DNA from: Phycisphaera sp.
GTDB lineage: Bacteria; Planctomycetota; Phycisphaerae; Phycisphaerales; UBA1924
DNA: 64,000 bases
Direction of reading: 5' to 3'
Assembly (NCBI GenBank): GCA_020639255.1
Contig: JACKGZ010000001.1
Location: forward strand, 372,001-436,000
Of the stretch, positions 54,526 to 62,852 are shown in pieces. The notes beneath the pieces were generated by a model. The model ran no database searches. It was not told where the DNA came from and saw only the letters and a program-made list of their open reading frames with translations. How positions within the stretch are numbered: the stretch's first letter is position 1; each line of letters starts with the position of its first letter. A program made the position numbers and the translations under genes.

Positions 54526-56163
54526 TCAGGCCTGGACGCCGGATTCCTTGATGCGGCGGCCGATGCTGTCGGTGAGCTGCTCGATGGTCATGCCGTCGAC
54601 GGGCAGGCCCAGGGCGACGGCGTCGCCCATCTGCTTGGCGATGCGCTGGTGCGCGGTGATGACCGTCGAGTGGTTGGTCTTGCCGAGCTTGCGGGCGATC
54701 TCGGGGTAGCTGAGCGTGGTCATCTGCTTGCAGAGGACGGTGATGACCGCCCGCGCCATGACGACGCGCTTGTGCCGACCGCTCTCGCCAAGGTCCTTGT
54801 GCTCGACCTCAAGCGTGCCGCAGACCGCGTCGCGGATGTGGTCGAAGCGGATCGCTCGGATGGGCGTTGTCGCCCGGCCCAGCGCCGAGAGAGCACGCTC
54901 GACGATGTGCATCGGGATCGCGCCGTCCGCGGTGCGGTCGGTGATGACGTTGGCGGTCGCGGCGATGCGGGTGAGTGCGCCCTCAAGCTCGCGGACGGTC
55001 CAGGTGCCCCGGCTCGGGTCTTCGATCAGCCGCTGTACCGCCGACTCATCGAGACGCAGGCCGCGCTGCATCGACAGCTCGACAACCAAACGCCGACGGA
55101 GTGCCGTGTCAGGGGTCTGGATCTTGACAACCAGGCCCGAGAGCAGGCGGTTGGTCAGGCCCGGCGTGAGTGATTCGATCTCGGACGGGTGGACATCGGA
55201 AGCGAGAACGAGGCGCGAGCCGCCGATCTCGATCGCATCGAAGGTGTGCAGGAGCTCGACCTGGGTCGCGTTCTTGCGCGAGAGGAAGTGGATGTCGTCG
55301 AGGCAGAGCAGATCCAGGCTGCGGTAGCGTTTGCGGAAGGCTTCGACCGAGCCGGCCTGCACGGACGCGATGTACTCGTTTGTGAATGCCTCGGCGGCGA
55401 CGTAGCGGACGCGGGCCTGCGGATTGGCAGCGAGCACGCGGCGGACGATGCCGCGGAGCAGGTGCGTCTTGCCGAGGCCGCACTCGCTGTGCAGGAACAG
55501 ACGCGTGAAGGGCGAGGCCTTGGAGAGGTCCGCCATCTGCAGCGCCGCGTCGTAGGCCATCTCGTTGGCCTCGCCCACGACGAAACGGTCCAGATCGCAG
55601 CGATCGTCGAATGCCTCGCTCTTGGCACGGGGCTTGGCGAGTGCGCGGCTGGCCTTGGGCGACTTCGCCTCAGCCTTGGGCATCACGTCCGGGTCGCTCA
55701 GGCCCGGGAAGAGATCGGGATCGATCCGGTACTCGATAGCGATTGCGCCGTCGCGCACCAGATCGCGGAGCGTCTCGCGGAGCGACTTGCCGAAAATGCT
55801 TTCTAAGAGTTCGACGTGGAATGCAGTCGGCACGGTGATGTTGAGCACACTGCCCGCGATCGCGAGACGGGACTGCACGTGGAAATAGCGGTGGACGCGC
55901 TGCGCGCCGAACTCTTCTTCGAGTCGAGCCAGCACCGCTGTGATCAGTTCATTGGTGGTGTCGCTGGCTTGGACAGCCGAGGTCTGGTCTGAGACACGTC
56001 GGGCCTTGGGCTTGCGGGTCTGCTCGGCGCGATTCTGGAGTTCCTCGGCTTCGCGGCCGGGAGTCACCGGGCGTGTGAGCGAGGGCTTGCGTGATGCGTT
56101 GACGGATCCTGTCGCAGAACGTGCCGTGGACTCTCCCAAAGTCCGTCCCCTCTCTCGGCCCAT
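54526..56163 (-). CDS. dnaA: Chromosomal replication initiator DnaA
   Basis: AAA+ initiator of 545 aa that binds DnaA boxes and opens oriC. Domain I starts near residue 70 (E-L-I-T-A-V-L-A-R-L-E-E-E-F-G), after a basic N-terminal extension. Walker A is S-E-C-G-L-G-K-T (Ser226-Thr233), where most DnaA have G-G-x-G; Walker B is L-C-L-D-D-I-H-F. Domain IV has the signature Y-P-E-I-A-R-K-L-G-K-T-N-H-S-T-V. Only one close DnaA box is seen upstream (56432). dnaN and recF do not follow, so the usual operon is not kept. Confidence 0.95.
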   Translation of the reverse strand: MGRERGRTLGESTARSATGSVNASRKPSLTRPVTPGREAEELQNRAEQTRKPKARRVSDQTSAVQASDTTNELITAVLARLEEEFGAQRVHRYFHVQSRLAIAGSVLNITVPTAFHVELLESIFGKSLRETLRDLVRDGAIAIEYRIDPDLFPGLSDPDVMPKAEAKSPKASRALAKPRAKSEAFDDRCDLDRFVVGEANEMAYDAALQMADLSKASPFTRLFLHSECGLGKTHLLRGIVRRVLAANPQARVRYVAAEAFTNEYIASVQAGSVEAFRKRYRSLDLLCLDDIHFLSRKNATQVELLHTFDAIEIGGSRLVLASDVHPSEIESLTPGLTNRLLSGLVVKIQTPDTALRRRLVVELSMQRGLRLDESAVQRLIEDPSRGTWTVRELEGALTRIAATANVITDRTADGAIPMHIVERALSALGRATTPIRAIRFDHIRDAVCGTLEVEHKDLGESGRHKRVVMARAVITVLCKQMTTLSYPEIARKLGKTNHSTVITAHQRIAKQMGDAVALGLPVDGMTIEQLTDSIGRRIKESGVQA

Positions 56164-56326
56164 CCGGCCGGCGCGTGACAGTGAGTCTGGCGTGAGCGCT
56201 CTGATCGCCGACGTTCCCGGGTCAGCCCGATTCGCTCGGCCGCTTCACGACTCGTGTTGGTGTTCGCTGTCCGTGCCCCAAGAGCGGCCCGATCGGGGCC
56301 TCGCCGCACTCCATGCAGCGGGTGTC

Positions 56327-56355
56327 AGCGTAGGGCATGAAACGCTCGGCAGCAA
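56327..56355 (-). promoter_or_regulatory. Possible dnaA promoter
   Basis: Minus strand -35 TTGCTG (56350-56355), 17-nt spacer, -10 TACGCT (56327-56332). The leader would be about 155 nt. Confidence 0.35.
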
Positions 56356-56431
56356 TCGGGTCGTCGTGCGAAAACCGGCTTGCCAAGCCGCTGGCGTCCG
56401 CTGAATAAGAACTTGCGCACCGAAAAGTTCT

Positions 56432-56440
56432 TTATCCACG
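56432..56440 (+). promoter_or_regulatory. DnaA box-like sequence upstream of dnaA
   Basis: TTATCCACG differs by one base from the E. coli consensus TTATCCACA. It is about 270 nt upstream of dnaA, between dnaA and the GNAT stop. I see no cluster of boxes or AT-rich unwinding element here, so it may be an autoregulatory site rather than the origin. Confidence 0.45.
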
Positions 56441-56442
56441 CT

Positions 56443-57468
56443 TCACACACTTTCGCCCACACCCGACTGAGGAATGTGCACGGCGTGCACCCACGCACTC
56501 CGCGCGGAAAAGACCTGAAAACCAAGGCTCTTGTAGAGGCGCATCGCCGGCAGATTGCGCTGATCAACCGCACACACGAGTCGCTCGATGCGCCGCTCGT
56601 GCAGTGCCGCGATCGAATGTTCGAGCAGCGCACGCCCGAGTCCACGTCGACGACCTCTCGGGGTAATCCCGATGTACACAAGCTCGGCGGACCCATTCTC
56701 GGGGATCGAACTCACCAGACTACAGCCGATCGGCAAGCCGTCTTCGAACGCGAGCGTCCACATCGACGGATCAAACTCGCCTGTGGAGAGGTGGCTCTCC
56801 AGAACGTCCTCGGTCGCGCGCAGGCCGCAGAGTTCCGGGCAGTCGAGCGTGTCGATGTACGAGCCCTCAAGAATACGTATCAGATGCTCATGATCGGACT
56901 CGTGCGGGTCACGAACAGAACGCGTTTCGATGCCGGCGGGCCAGCTGACGGGCTGTGTCGGCTGCTTTCGTCGCCTGCCTGCGAGTTCGAGTTCCATGTA
57001 CGACAGCTCGCCGGCGTGGGTGAAGCCGGCGGACTTGTACGCATCGATCGCCCAGCGCTCGTGGGGCTCGGGGAGCGCCTGAGCGAGGCTGACGCGTTTA
57101 GGTTCGAGGTGGCGGATTAGCGACCGCAAGCACGATCCGCGTTCCGCGTCGCGACCAACGTCATCATGTTCCGACACCGGGCCGGAGATGAAGCACATCG
57201 CCGTTTTGCCTGGACCCTCGATCGCGAGGCATGCCTCGCGGATCCGTGATTTGGGGTCAGCCGGGTCAATGGTGTACCACATATTGGAGAGGTCGTACCC
57301 AGCGGCTCGGGCACCGGCGAGGAACTGACGGGCGATCTGTTCGCGCTGGTGGGGCGGAGCGGGAAGGAGTCTTGAGGCCGCCTCGACATACCGAGCAGGA
57401 GGCACTCGGCTGGGAATCGGGATGGCAGCCGATGGCGCACTCTCGGGATGACGGGGGTGTGTGGTCAT
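56443..57468 (-). CDS. GNAT-family acetyltransferase
   Basis: Protein of 341 aa whose last 150 residues form a GNAT domain: V-Y-I-G-I-T-P-R-G-R-R-R-G-L-G-R-A-L-L binds acetyl-CoA and N-L-P-A-M-R-L-Y-K-S-L-G-F is the closing motif. The N-terminal 190 residues look like a second, degenerate GNAT half (Y-K-S-A-G-F near residue 150), as in MshD-like double-GNAT proteins. Substrate unknown. The gene diverges from the exported protein at 57562 and leads toward dnaA. Confidence 0.8.
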   Translation of the reverse strand: MTTHPRHPESAPSAAIPIPSRVPPARYVEAASRLLPAPPHQREQIARQFLAGARAAGYDLSNMWYTIDPADPKSRIREACLAIEGPGKTAMCFISGPVSEHDDVGRDAERGSCLRSLIRHLEPKRVSLAQALPEPHERWAIDAYKSAGFTHAGELSYMELELAGRRRKQPTQPVSWPAGIETRSVRDPHESDHEHLIRILEGSYIDTLDCPELCGLRATEDVLESHLSTGEFDPSMWTLAFEDGLPIGCSLVSSIPENGSAELVYIGITPRGRRRGLGRALLEHSIAALHERRIERLVCAVDQRNLPAMRLYKSLGFQVFSARSAWVHAVHIPQSGVGESV

Positions 57469-57561
57469 GCGTTTGGCTGTAGACTACGCTCATGGAGGCC
57501 GAGTTCGGCGTGCCCGGGTGGGCGGCGCCTCGATCGGCCTACGGACCCGGAGAATCGTCTC

Positions 57562-58200
57562 ATGTCCACGACCCGCTCGCGGCTGTCGGCTTGCATTGCC
57601 TGTGTGCTGACCGCCCTCAGCCTGACCGCACTCGCTTGGACGCGCCCGCCCGAGCCCGATCCGCTGCCTAAGCGCTGGCAGCTGGACATCGACGTGGGCC
57701 CGCTCCGCGTGGCTCAGATCAGCGTCGAGGGCCAGGAACCTCAGGTGTACTACTACATGACCTACCGGGTGACCAACAACTCGGGTCAGGATCTGCAGTT
57801 TGCCCCGATCTTCGAGCTCGGCACCGATGAGGGCGAGTTGCTCCGTGCCGGCCGCGATGTGCCCCGTGCGGTCCGCCTGGAGCTGCTCGACCGGCTCGGG
57901 AACCCGCTGATCGAGGACCAGATTGCGATTCTCGGCACGTTGCTGCAGGGCAAGGAGAACGCCAAGGACGGGCTCGTGGTCTGGCCTGTGGGCGACATGG
58001 ACATCGATGAGGTCTCGGTGTACGCCGCCGGTTTCAGCGGCGAGACGGCCCGGATCGAGCTTCCCGACCCGGAGACGGGCGAGAAGCGGGAGATCGTCCT
58101 CCGCAAGACGTACATGGTCCGCTACAGCATCCCGGGTTCGCTCGAGCTTCGGGGCTCGGAGCCTCTCAAGCCCCGGGACGAACGCTGGATCATGCGCTAA
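57562..58200 (+). CDS. Exported hypothetical protein
   Basis: Predicted exported protein of 212 aa, with a signal peptide (L-S-A-C-I-A-C-V-L-T-A-L-S-L-T-A-L-A-W). The start at 57562 has GGAGA upstream. The mature part contains strands with a Y-Y-Y-M-T-Y-R-V-T-N-N-S-G motif, as in proteins with an immunoglobulin-like beta-sandwich, and a G-E-T-A-R-I-E-L-P loop. No enzyme motif. It precedes rpmA by 72 nt and could share a transcript. Confidence 0.6.
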   Translation: MSTTRSRLSACIACVLTALSLTALAWTRPPEPDPLPKRWQLDIDVGPLRVAQISVEGQEPQVYYYMTYRVTNNSGQDLQFAPIFELGTDEGELLRAGRDVPRAVRLELLDRLGNPLIEDQIAILGTLLQGKENAKDGLVVWPVGDMDIDEVSVYAAGFSGETARIELPDPETGEKREIVLRKTYMVRYSIPGSLELRGSEPLKPRDERWIMR

Positions 58201-58272
58201 GTCCGGTCTAGGATCCTTTCCACCCCGCGGGCCGGTCCTGCGGGGGTATTTGAGCAGTCAAGGAACGTCGTC

Positions 58273-58569
58273 ATGGCACACAAGAAGGGGCAGGGCTCGA
58301 CCCGCAACGGCCGCGAGTCCAACCCGCAGTACCTCGGCATCAAGCTCTACGGCGGCGAGACGGCCAAGCCCGGCTCGATCATCGTGCGTCAGAACGGCAC
58401 CAAGTTCCTCCCGGGCTTCCTGGTCCGCCGGGGCAACGACGACACGCTCTACTCGACGGGCCTTGGCCGCGTGGTCTTCCAGGGCCGCCGCGTGCACATC
58501 GATCCGTACGACGCCGAGATCGCCAAGCCCAAGTCGCTCCGCGAGTTCATCGCGGCCAAAGCCAACTAA
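58273..58569 (+). CDS. rpmA: 50S ribosomal protein L27
   Basis: Ribosomal protein of 98 aa near the peptidyl-transferase centre. It opens M-A-H-K-K-G-Q-G-S-T-R-N-G-R-E-S-N, the conserved N-terminal arm, and has I-V-R-Q-N-G-T-K-F and G-R-R-V-H-I-D-P. There is no rplU (L21) beside it, unlike most bacteria. AGGAAC lies before the ATG, and a terminator follows at 58636. Confidence 0.97.
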   Translation: MAHKKGQGSTRNGRESNPQYLGIKLYGGETAKPGSIIVRQNGTKFLPGFLVRRGNDDTLYSTGLGRVVFQGRRVHIDPYDAEIAKPKSLREFIAAKAN

Positions 58570-58635
58570 TCATCCAACCATGGGATGAGAGAGATCAGCC
58601 GAGGTGCGAGCCAAGGTTGATGAGAGAGACGAATG

Positions 58636-58666
58636 AGCCGGCCCGATTGGGTCGGCTTTTTCTTTT
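58636..58666 (+). terminator. Rho-independent terminator after rpmA
   Basis: AGCCGGCCC, GATT loop, GGGTCGGCT (one G-T pair), then TTTTCTTTT. It lies 66 nt after the rpmA stop. Confidence 0.85.
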
Positions 58667-58685
58667 GGGTTGGATGCGTTGATCG

Positions 58686-58714
58686 AACGAGCCCCTCGCG
58701 CAAGCGAGGGGACA
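58686..58714. repeat. Left REP-like palindrome of RAYT unit
   Basis: A 29-nt element whose core is a CCCCTCGC-GCAA-GCGAGGGG hairpin (8-bp stem, GNRA loop). It is the exact reverse complement of the right element at 59210-59238. Confidence 0.9.
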
Positions 58715-58735
58715 GGCTTTATCCTGATCGAAGCA

Positions 58736-59209
58736 ATGCCAAGCTTCCCCGTCTATTTCCTGACATGGACCACCTACGGCACGTGGCTCCACGGCGATCA
58801 ACGCGGTTCCGTCGATGATCAACACAACGCTCGGGGCACCCCCTTTCTCAAGCCCGATTCGGTTTGCCAGGTGAGGCGTGAAGTCTCTCTCGCAGAGAAG
58901 GCATTTCTTCTTGATGTGCAAGGGCGTGGGGTTGTTGAGCGAGCGATCGAGGCCCACTGCGCACATCGGAACTGGGGCGTGCATGCACTCAATGTGCGAA
59001 CGAATCACATCCACATTCTGGTCGAGGCGTCCTCGCATTCTCCTGAGGATGTGATGGGTCAGTTGAAATCGTGGAGCACAAGGTATCTGCGGGAGTCGGG
59101 CATCGTCGACACAAGACGCAGACTCTGGACCAAGATGGGAAGCACGCGGTGGATCAATGAGGCCCAAGGCTTTCAGGCGGCGGTAGATTACGTTTTGAAT
59201 CACCAGTAG
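58736..59209 (+). CDS. REP-associated tyrosine transposase (Y1/IS200-like)
   Basis: HUH/Y1 single-strand transposase of 157 aa. Residues near the N-terminus read F-L-T-W-T-T-Y-G-T-W-L-H-G-D, typical of this family; the HUH metal site is N-H-I-H-I-L-V, and the nucleophile is probably the Tyr in S-T-R-Y-L-R-E-S. The ATG at 58736 is chosen to match the family start; an upstream in-frame ATG at 58670 would run through the left palindrome. Frame is intact, so the gene may be active or recently so. Confidence 0.88.
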   Translation: MPSFPVYFLTWTTYGTWLHGDQRGSVDDQHNARGTPFLKPDSVCQVRREVSLAEKAFLLDVQGRGVVERAIEAHCAHRNWGVHALNVRTNHIHILVEASSHSPEDVMGQLKSWSTRYLRESGIVDTRRRLWTKMGSTRWINEAQGFQAAVDYVLNHQ

Positions 59210-59238
59210 TGTCCCCTCGCTTGCGCGAGGGGCTCGTT
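59210..59238. repeat. Right REP-like palindrome of RAYT unit
   Basis: Exact reverse complement of 58686-58714. It begins on the base right after the transposase stop codon and ends 17 nt before the kdsA stop. Confidence 0.9.
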
Positions 59239-59255
59239 TAGACTTCGCTCATCTC

Positions 59256-60110
59256 TCAGTGCGTCATCGCTTCGCGGATGCGGGCGCAGGTCTCGATGAT
59301 GCCCGCGGCAACGTCGAGCGGCAGCACCGTGGCGCCGTCGGACTTGGCCTTGCTCGGGTCGGGGTGGGTCTCGATGAAGAGCGCGTGCACGCCCGCGGCT
59401 GTCGCGGCCCGGGCGAGGAGGGGAGCGCGCTCGGGGCGGCCGCCGGTCTGGGAGCCCGAGCCCGGGAGCTGCGTCGAGTGGGTGACGTCGAAGCAGACGG
59501 GGGGCGAGCCGCCCGTTGCGGGCAGTTCCATGAGGTCGCCCAGGCCCGTGAAGTCGTTGACGAGTCGGTGATAGCCGAAGAACGTGCCACGCTCGGTGAG
59601 CATCTGGTTCGAGATGCCTGCTTCTTCGAGCTTGGCGACGGGGCCGACCATCTCGGCGGGGGAGAGGAACTGGCCCTTCTTGGTGTTGATTGCGCGGTTG
59701 TGCTTGGCTGCGGCCTGACCCGCGGCGAGCAGGAGATCGGTCTGGCGGCACAAGAAGGCGGGGATCTGGATGAGGTCGATCGCGTCGGCTATCGCGCCGG
59801 CCTGGTGGGGCTCGTGGATGTCGGTGGTGGTGGGGACGCCCAGTTCCTTGCCGATGCGGCCGATCCATTCGAGCCCGTCGGAGAGGCCCGGGCCGCGGTA
59901 GCTGGTGATGCTCGAGCGGTTGGCCTTGTCGAACGAGGCCTTGAAGATATAGGGCAGGCCGGCGTTGTCGCAGACGGCCTTGATCGTCTTGGCGATCGAG
60001 AGCCCCTGCTCGAAGGACTCGATCACGCAGGGCCCGGCGATGATCGCCAAGGGCCGGCCTTGTCCGATGGTGAGTTCGCCGACCCGGCAGGTGCGATTGG
60101 TGCTCGTCAT
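59256..60110 (-). CDS. kdsA: 3-deoxy-8-phosphooctulonate synthase (KDO8P synthase)
   Basis: Makes KDO-8-phosphate from PEP and arabinose-5-phosphate for the inner core of lipopolysaccharide. The 284-aa length equals the E. coli enzyme. Motifs: A-G-P-C-V-I-E-S, F-K-A-S-F-D-K-A-N-R-S-S, G-P-G-L-(x)-G-L, T-D-I-H-E-P-H-Q and F-D-V-T-H-S-T-Q-L-P-G. The Cys/Asn choice at the metal site would separate metal-dependent from independent forms; the segment A-G-P-C suggests the metal-type cannot be judged from this alone. Presence of kdsA indicates that this organism has an outer membrane with LPS. Confidence 0.96.
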   Translation of the reverse strand: MTSTNRTCRVGELTIGQGRPLAIIAGPCVIESFEQGLSIAKTIKAVCDNAGLPYIFKASFDKANRSSITSYRGPGLSDGLEWIGRIGKELGVPTTTDIHEPHQAGAIADAIDLIQIPAFLCRQTDLLLAAGQAAAKHNRAINTKKGQFLSPAEMVGPVAKLEEAGISNQMLTERGTFFGYHRLVNDFTGLGDLMELPATGGSPPVCFDVTHSTQLPGSGSQTGGRPERAPLLARAATAAGVHALFIETHPDPSKAKSDGATVLPLDVAAGIIETCARIREAMTH

Positions 60111-60115
60111 GGGCA

Positions 60116-60121
60116 AGGGTA
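60116..60121 (-). promoter_or_regulatory. TANNNT box 5 nt before kdsA
   Basis: TACCCT lies 5 nt upstream of the kdsA ATG and there is no Shine-Dalgarno; together these suggest a leaderless start. See the finding on leaderless genes. Confidence 0.3.
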
Positions 60122-60149
60122 GGAGCGGGGCGGCTATGGTTCGCAAGCC

Positions 60150-60223
60150 GGGCGAGTAGCTCAGTTGGCTAGAGCATCCGCCTTACAAGCGGAGGGTCCG
60201 GGGTTCGAGTCCCCGCTTGCCCA
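60150..60223 (+). tRNA. tRNA-Val (anticodon TAC), attachment site
   Basis: Complete cloverleaf: acceptor GGGCGAG/CTTGCCC, anticodon stem TCCGC/GCGGA with loop CTTACAA (anticodon TAC, Val), T arm with GGGTTCGAGTCCCC. No encoded CCA. The convergent integrase gene ends inside it, so its 3' part is the likely core of the attachment site. Confidence 0.96.
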
Positions 60224-61511
60224 CTTCGGACGATGGCACCGACGCGCACTCTGGCGCATCGGAAGGCGCAACGCCACACCCTGCAAGCACTTCGGATGAA
60301 TCGTGCGCTTTGGTGCCTTTGGGCTCCGTTGTGTGCTGCGCCGCATTTTGCGCCGCGTGTGCGCCGGATTCTGCGCCACCCACTGCGCGCTGCCAGTCGG
60401 CATCGGTGACTCGGAGATAGTGCTGGCTGGCAATCGCTGCGGAGTTGCCGAGCCAAGAGCAGGCGGTGTACAGGGGAAACTGGGAAGTAAGTTCAATCTG
60501 GCGGCTGGCCCGAAGGTTGTGCCATGTGCGGGGCCAAGGCTCGATGCCCGCGCGTTCGATGATCCGCCGAAACTCGGTGTGCGGGTTGTAGCGAACACGG
60601 AAACTCGACAGCACGCGCTCGGAGCCTTCCTCAGCTTGCTCGAACACGTCCAGCAATGCCGCCTTCACTTCGGGGAAGATCGGCACAACTCTGGAGCCCT
60701 TGCCCGAATGGTGTTCTGTCTTCGGTGATCGGATCCGAAGACTCTGGCGGTTCCAATCCACGTCGACCCAGCGGAGGGCAAAGGCTTCGGAGGGCACACG
60801 CAAGCCGCAGTACCGGCTGAGGGCGATCAGCAAGCGCCACTCGGCGCTCGGGGCTTCGGCTATCACCCGGTCAATGGTGGCCCGCTCCACGAATACCGTG
60901 CGGTCCTGATTGCTCTGTGACCCCGCGTGAAGGTCGGCGAATGGATTGGCGTCGATCAGGCCGCGCTTCATGGCCCACGTCGCAAACTGGCGGGCGTACC
61001 GGACGGTCCGCGAGATGGTCGCCTCTGCATACCCGGCCTCAACCAGCCTAGCGCGCCATTCGTCGGCCTTGCTCAGTGTGAGCGCCCGCATATCAAAGCC
61101 GTCCCCGAAGTGCGATTCGAGGTGGTGGCGGGCTTGCTGCATGCGTGTCAGGGTTGCGGGCTTTACGTCGGCGGCTCCGAAGTATGCGTCCAACATGCGC
61201 GCCAGTGTCGGCGTCTCGGACCGCTCGCGGGGCTCAACCAGCCCGGCACGTACTAGGCGGGCGTACGTCGGCTCTGGCAGGTCTCGGAGCCAGGAGGTGG
61301 TCAGGGGGTCAATCGGAGTGCCGAGCCGTTGAGAGGCGATCAGGCGCTCTGCAAACGCCTTGAACGATCGAGCATGATGACGGTCGATCTTGCCGAGCCG
61401 GATTGTGCGCCGCTTGCCTGCCTGATCGTTGAACAGCAAACGGACCGAGCCAGATTTGTCGAATGCGAGTGAGGCCAATTCCTTCCCTCCCGTGCGCCAG
61501 TATGCCCGCAA
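60183..61511 (-). CDS. int: Tyrosine recombinase (integrase)
   Basis: Site-specific recombinase of 442 aa. The SAM-like arm domain (about 100-190) precedes the catalytic domain with Arg238 (C-G-L-R), Lys264, His331-x-x-Arg334 (T-W-H-N-L-R) and Tyr365 (S-Q-H-Y-L). The second His/Trp position is Asn356 (L-G-N-S), a less common choice. A C-terminal extension of about 70 residues follows. Its last 13 codons are antisense to tRNA-Val and the stop lies in the anticodon loop, so the gene end is rebuilt on integration. The TTG start at 61511 is the only usual start in the open frame. Confidence 0.92.
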   Translation of the reverse strand: MRAYWRTGGKELASLAFDKSGSVRLLFNDQAGKRRTIRLGKIDRHHARSFKAFAERLIASQRLGTPIDPLTTSWLRDLPEPTYARLVRAGLVEPRERSETPTLARMLDAYFGAADVKPATLTRMQQARHHLESHFGDGFDMRALTLSKADEWRARLVEAGYAEATISRTVRYARQFATWAMKRGLIDANPFADLHAGSQSNQDRTVFVERATIDRVIAEAPSAEWRLLIALSRYCGLRVPSEAFALRWVDVDWNRQSLRIRSPKTEHHSGKGSRVVPIFPEVKAALLDVFEQAEEGSERVLSSFRVRYNPHTEFRRIIERAGIEPWPRTWHNLRASRQIELTSQFPLYTACSWLGNSAAIASQHYLRVTDADWQRAVGGAESGAHAAQNAAQHTTEPKGTKAHDSSEVLAGCGVAPSDAPECASVPSSEVGKRGLEPRTLRL

Positions 61512-61574
61512 GTGCGGCGGCGCGCCAGCCTGTGCTGTGTTATTCGGGGCGTTCCCCGTCGATTTCCGAGCGAA

Positions 61575-62852
61575 TCAGCGGGGATCGTCCCCCATGTACC
61601 GGTACTCACTGCTCCTGCCGGTGTGTCCCTTAAACGTCCGAGTCAGTACACCCTCAGCGGTGAGCAATTCGAGTCGTTTGAGGGCGGTGCCTTTGTCCAA
61701 ACCAACCGCTGCGCCCGCCGCGCGGGCAGTCAGGAAGAAAGGGGCTTCACCGTTGCGGCGTTGCAGCACTCGGCAAAGCCTGATCAGCAGCCGCGTCTTA
61801 GGTGAATCGAAAAGCGAGGCGCACTTTGGATCGGGCTCGTCTCTGGCTTGCTCTAATGCCTCTGCGAGCGCTTTGCCGTAGGGGGCGCGTACTCGTCCCC
61901 AGCCGTGCAGAAAGTCCGCCCAAGTGGTGTCCCAATCCTTTGTGCCGATGGTTGGGCGTGCTACTTCAAACCACCATTTCACGGCTTCGCGCAGCTCTGT
62001 TCCCCTATGTTGGGACAACTCAGGAATGGCTTTGAGGCGGCGCGCGTATGCGAAGATTGCTTTATTGCGTGTGCCAACGTTGAGAGGGATTGTTTCAGAA
62101 ATGGCGAACCGGATACGAACTTCCAAGTCCGGTCCGTACACAAGAGACCCAAGAGACTCAGGACACCCAAGAGATTCAGGACACTTATGCCATTTCGCAG
62201 GGGGCGTGTTCTGTTCGATTGAAACGGATTCGGACTCAAAGACGCATGGATCGACGATCGGCACACCCTCAGCTGAGATGGGGATCAGCCATTCGTAGAG
62301 GGTACCTGTGATGTGTTGAGATGGTGGCGCGACAACGTACGAGCCTTTACTTCTCAACTCGCCATCGGGAAACTCTCTGGTCTTGCATCCGTGCGATGTG
62401 AAGTAAACATGGAACCCGCGAGCGGTCCGTACGGTGGGGAGACTCAAAGCCAAATCGGGATAGGCGGCTTGCCATTTGTTGTACGCGCCCGCATCGTCAT
62501 AGTCCCGAACCGCCAGCCCACCAGAGACAGCGCCCAGAATAATCCCCACGCCCGCTACGTTGCTTGCTGCCGACTTTGGGCCGAACCATCGCTCAATGAT
62601 CCGCTGTGAAGGCAAATCGTTTTGGTAATGCTTCCATCGTCTTAAAGTCGGTTTCTTGTCGATTGCCAGAGGCATGACGCTCCAGCCGCGTTCGAGATAG
62701 TCGATAGCGTGGCGCTTGAGTGCTGCCAGATCAGGCTCGACCGAATCGTTTGGCTTGCGGCTTGCGGCTGCGGTAGACTGATACTGAGTAGTCGATTTGT
62801 TGACGTGCGCCCTGCCTGCCAGCGGGGCGTCGTCGTTTGGTGGGGCTCTCAT
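61575..62852 (-). CDS. Bifunctional DNA primase/polymerase (Prim-Pol)
   Basis: Replication protein of 425 aa carried by mobile elements. The archaeo-eukaryotic primase core shows the metal site in A-V-R-D-Y-D-D-A, then G-F-H-V-Y-F (catalytic His) and L-R-S-K-G-S-Y-V-V-A-P-P-S. The N-terminus has W-S-V-M-P-L. The C-terminal 130 residues resemble a winged-helix-like part (R-A-A-G-A-A-V-G-L-D-K-G-T-A-L-K-R-L) rather than a helicase. A 6-residue tandem duplication lies in the middle. The start overlaps the preceding stop (ATGA). Confidence 0.82.
   Translation of the reverse strand: MRAPPNDDAPLAGRAHVNKSTTQYQSTAAASRKPNDSVEPDLAALKRHAIDYLERGWSVMPLAIDKKPTLRRWKHYQNDLPSQRIIERWFGPKSAASNVAGVGIILGAVSGGLAVRDYDDAGAYNKWQAAYPDLALSLPTVRTARGFHVYFTSHGCKTREFPDGELRSKGSYVVAPPSQHITGTLYEWLIPISAEGVPIVDPCVFESESVSIEQNTPPAKWHKCPESLGCPESLGSLVYGPDLEVRIRFAISETIPLNVGTRNKAIFAYARRLKAIPELSQHRGTELREAVKWWFEVARPTIGTKDWDTTWADFLHGWGRVRAPYGKALAEALEQARDEPDPKCASLFDSPKTRLLIRLCRVLQRRNGEAPFFLTARAAGAAVGLDKGTALKRLELLTAEGVLTRTFKGHTGRSSEYRYMGDDPR
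62147..62182. repeat. 18-bp in-frame tandem duplication in the Prim-Pol gene
   Basis: Two 18-nt units (62147-62164 and 62165-62182) differ by one base and encode C-P-E-S-L-G twice. They lie in a linker, not at the active site. Confidence 0.85.

Larger units (their letters stand above)
58686..59238 (+). mobile_element. RAYT transposase unit with terminal inverted palindromes
   Basis: A single Y1-type transposase gene lies between two perfectly inverted 29-nt hairpin elements. This is the organisation of REPtrons, in which a RAYT (relative of IS200/IS605 transposases) is bordered by REP sequences it can act on. The right element starts at the base after the transposase stop codon. The unit sits between the rpmA terminator and the kdsA stop. 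Confidence 0.85.

Noticed and set aside
56164..56442. Possible replication origin upstream of dnaA
   Set aside because: Only one DnaA box-like site, no AT-rich unwinding region and no cluster, so I do not call oriC.
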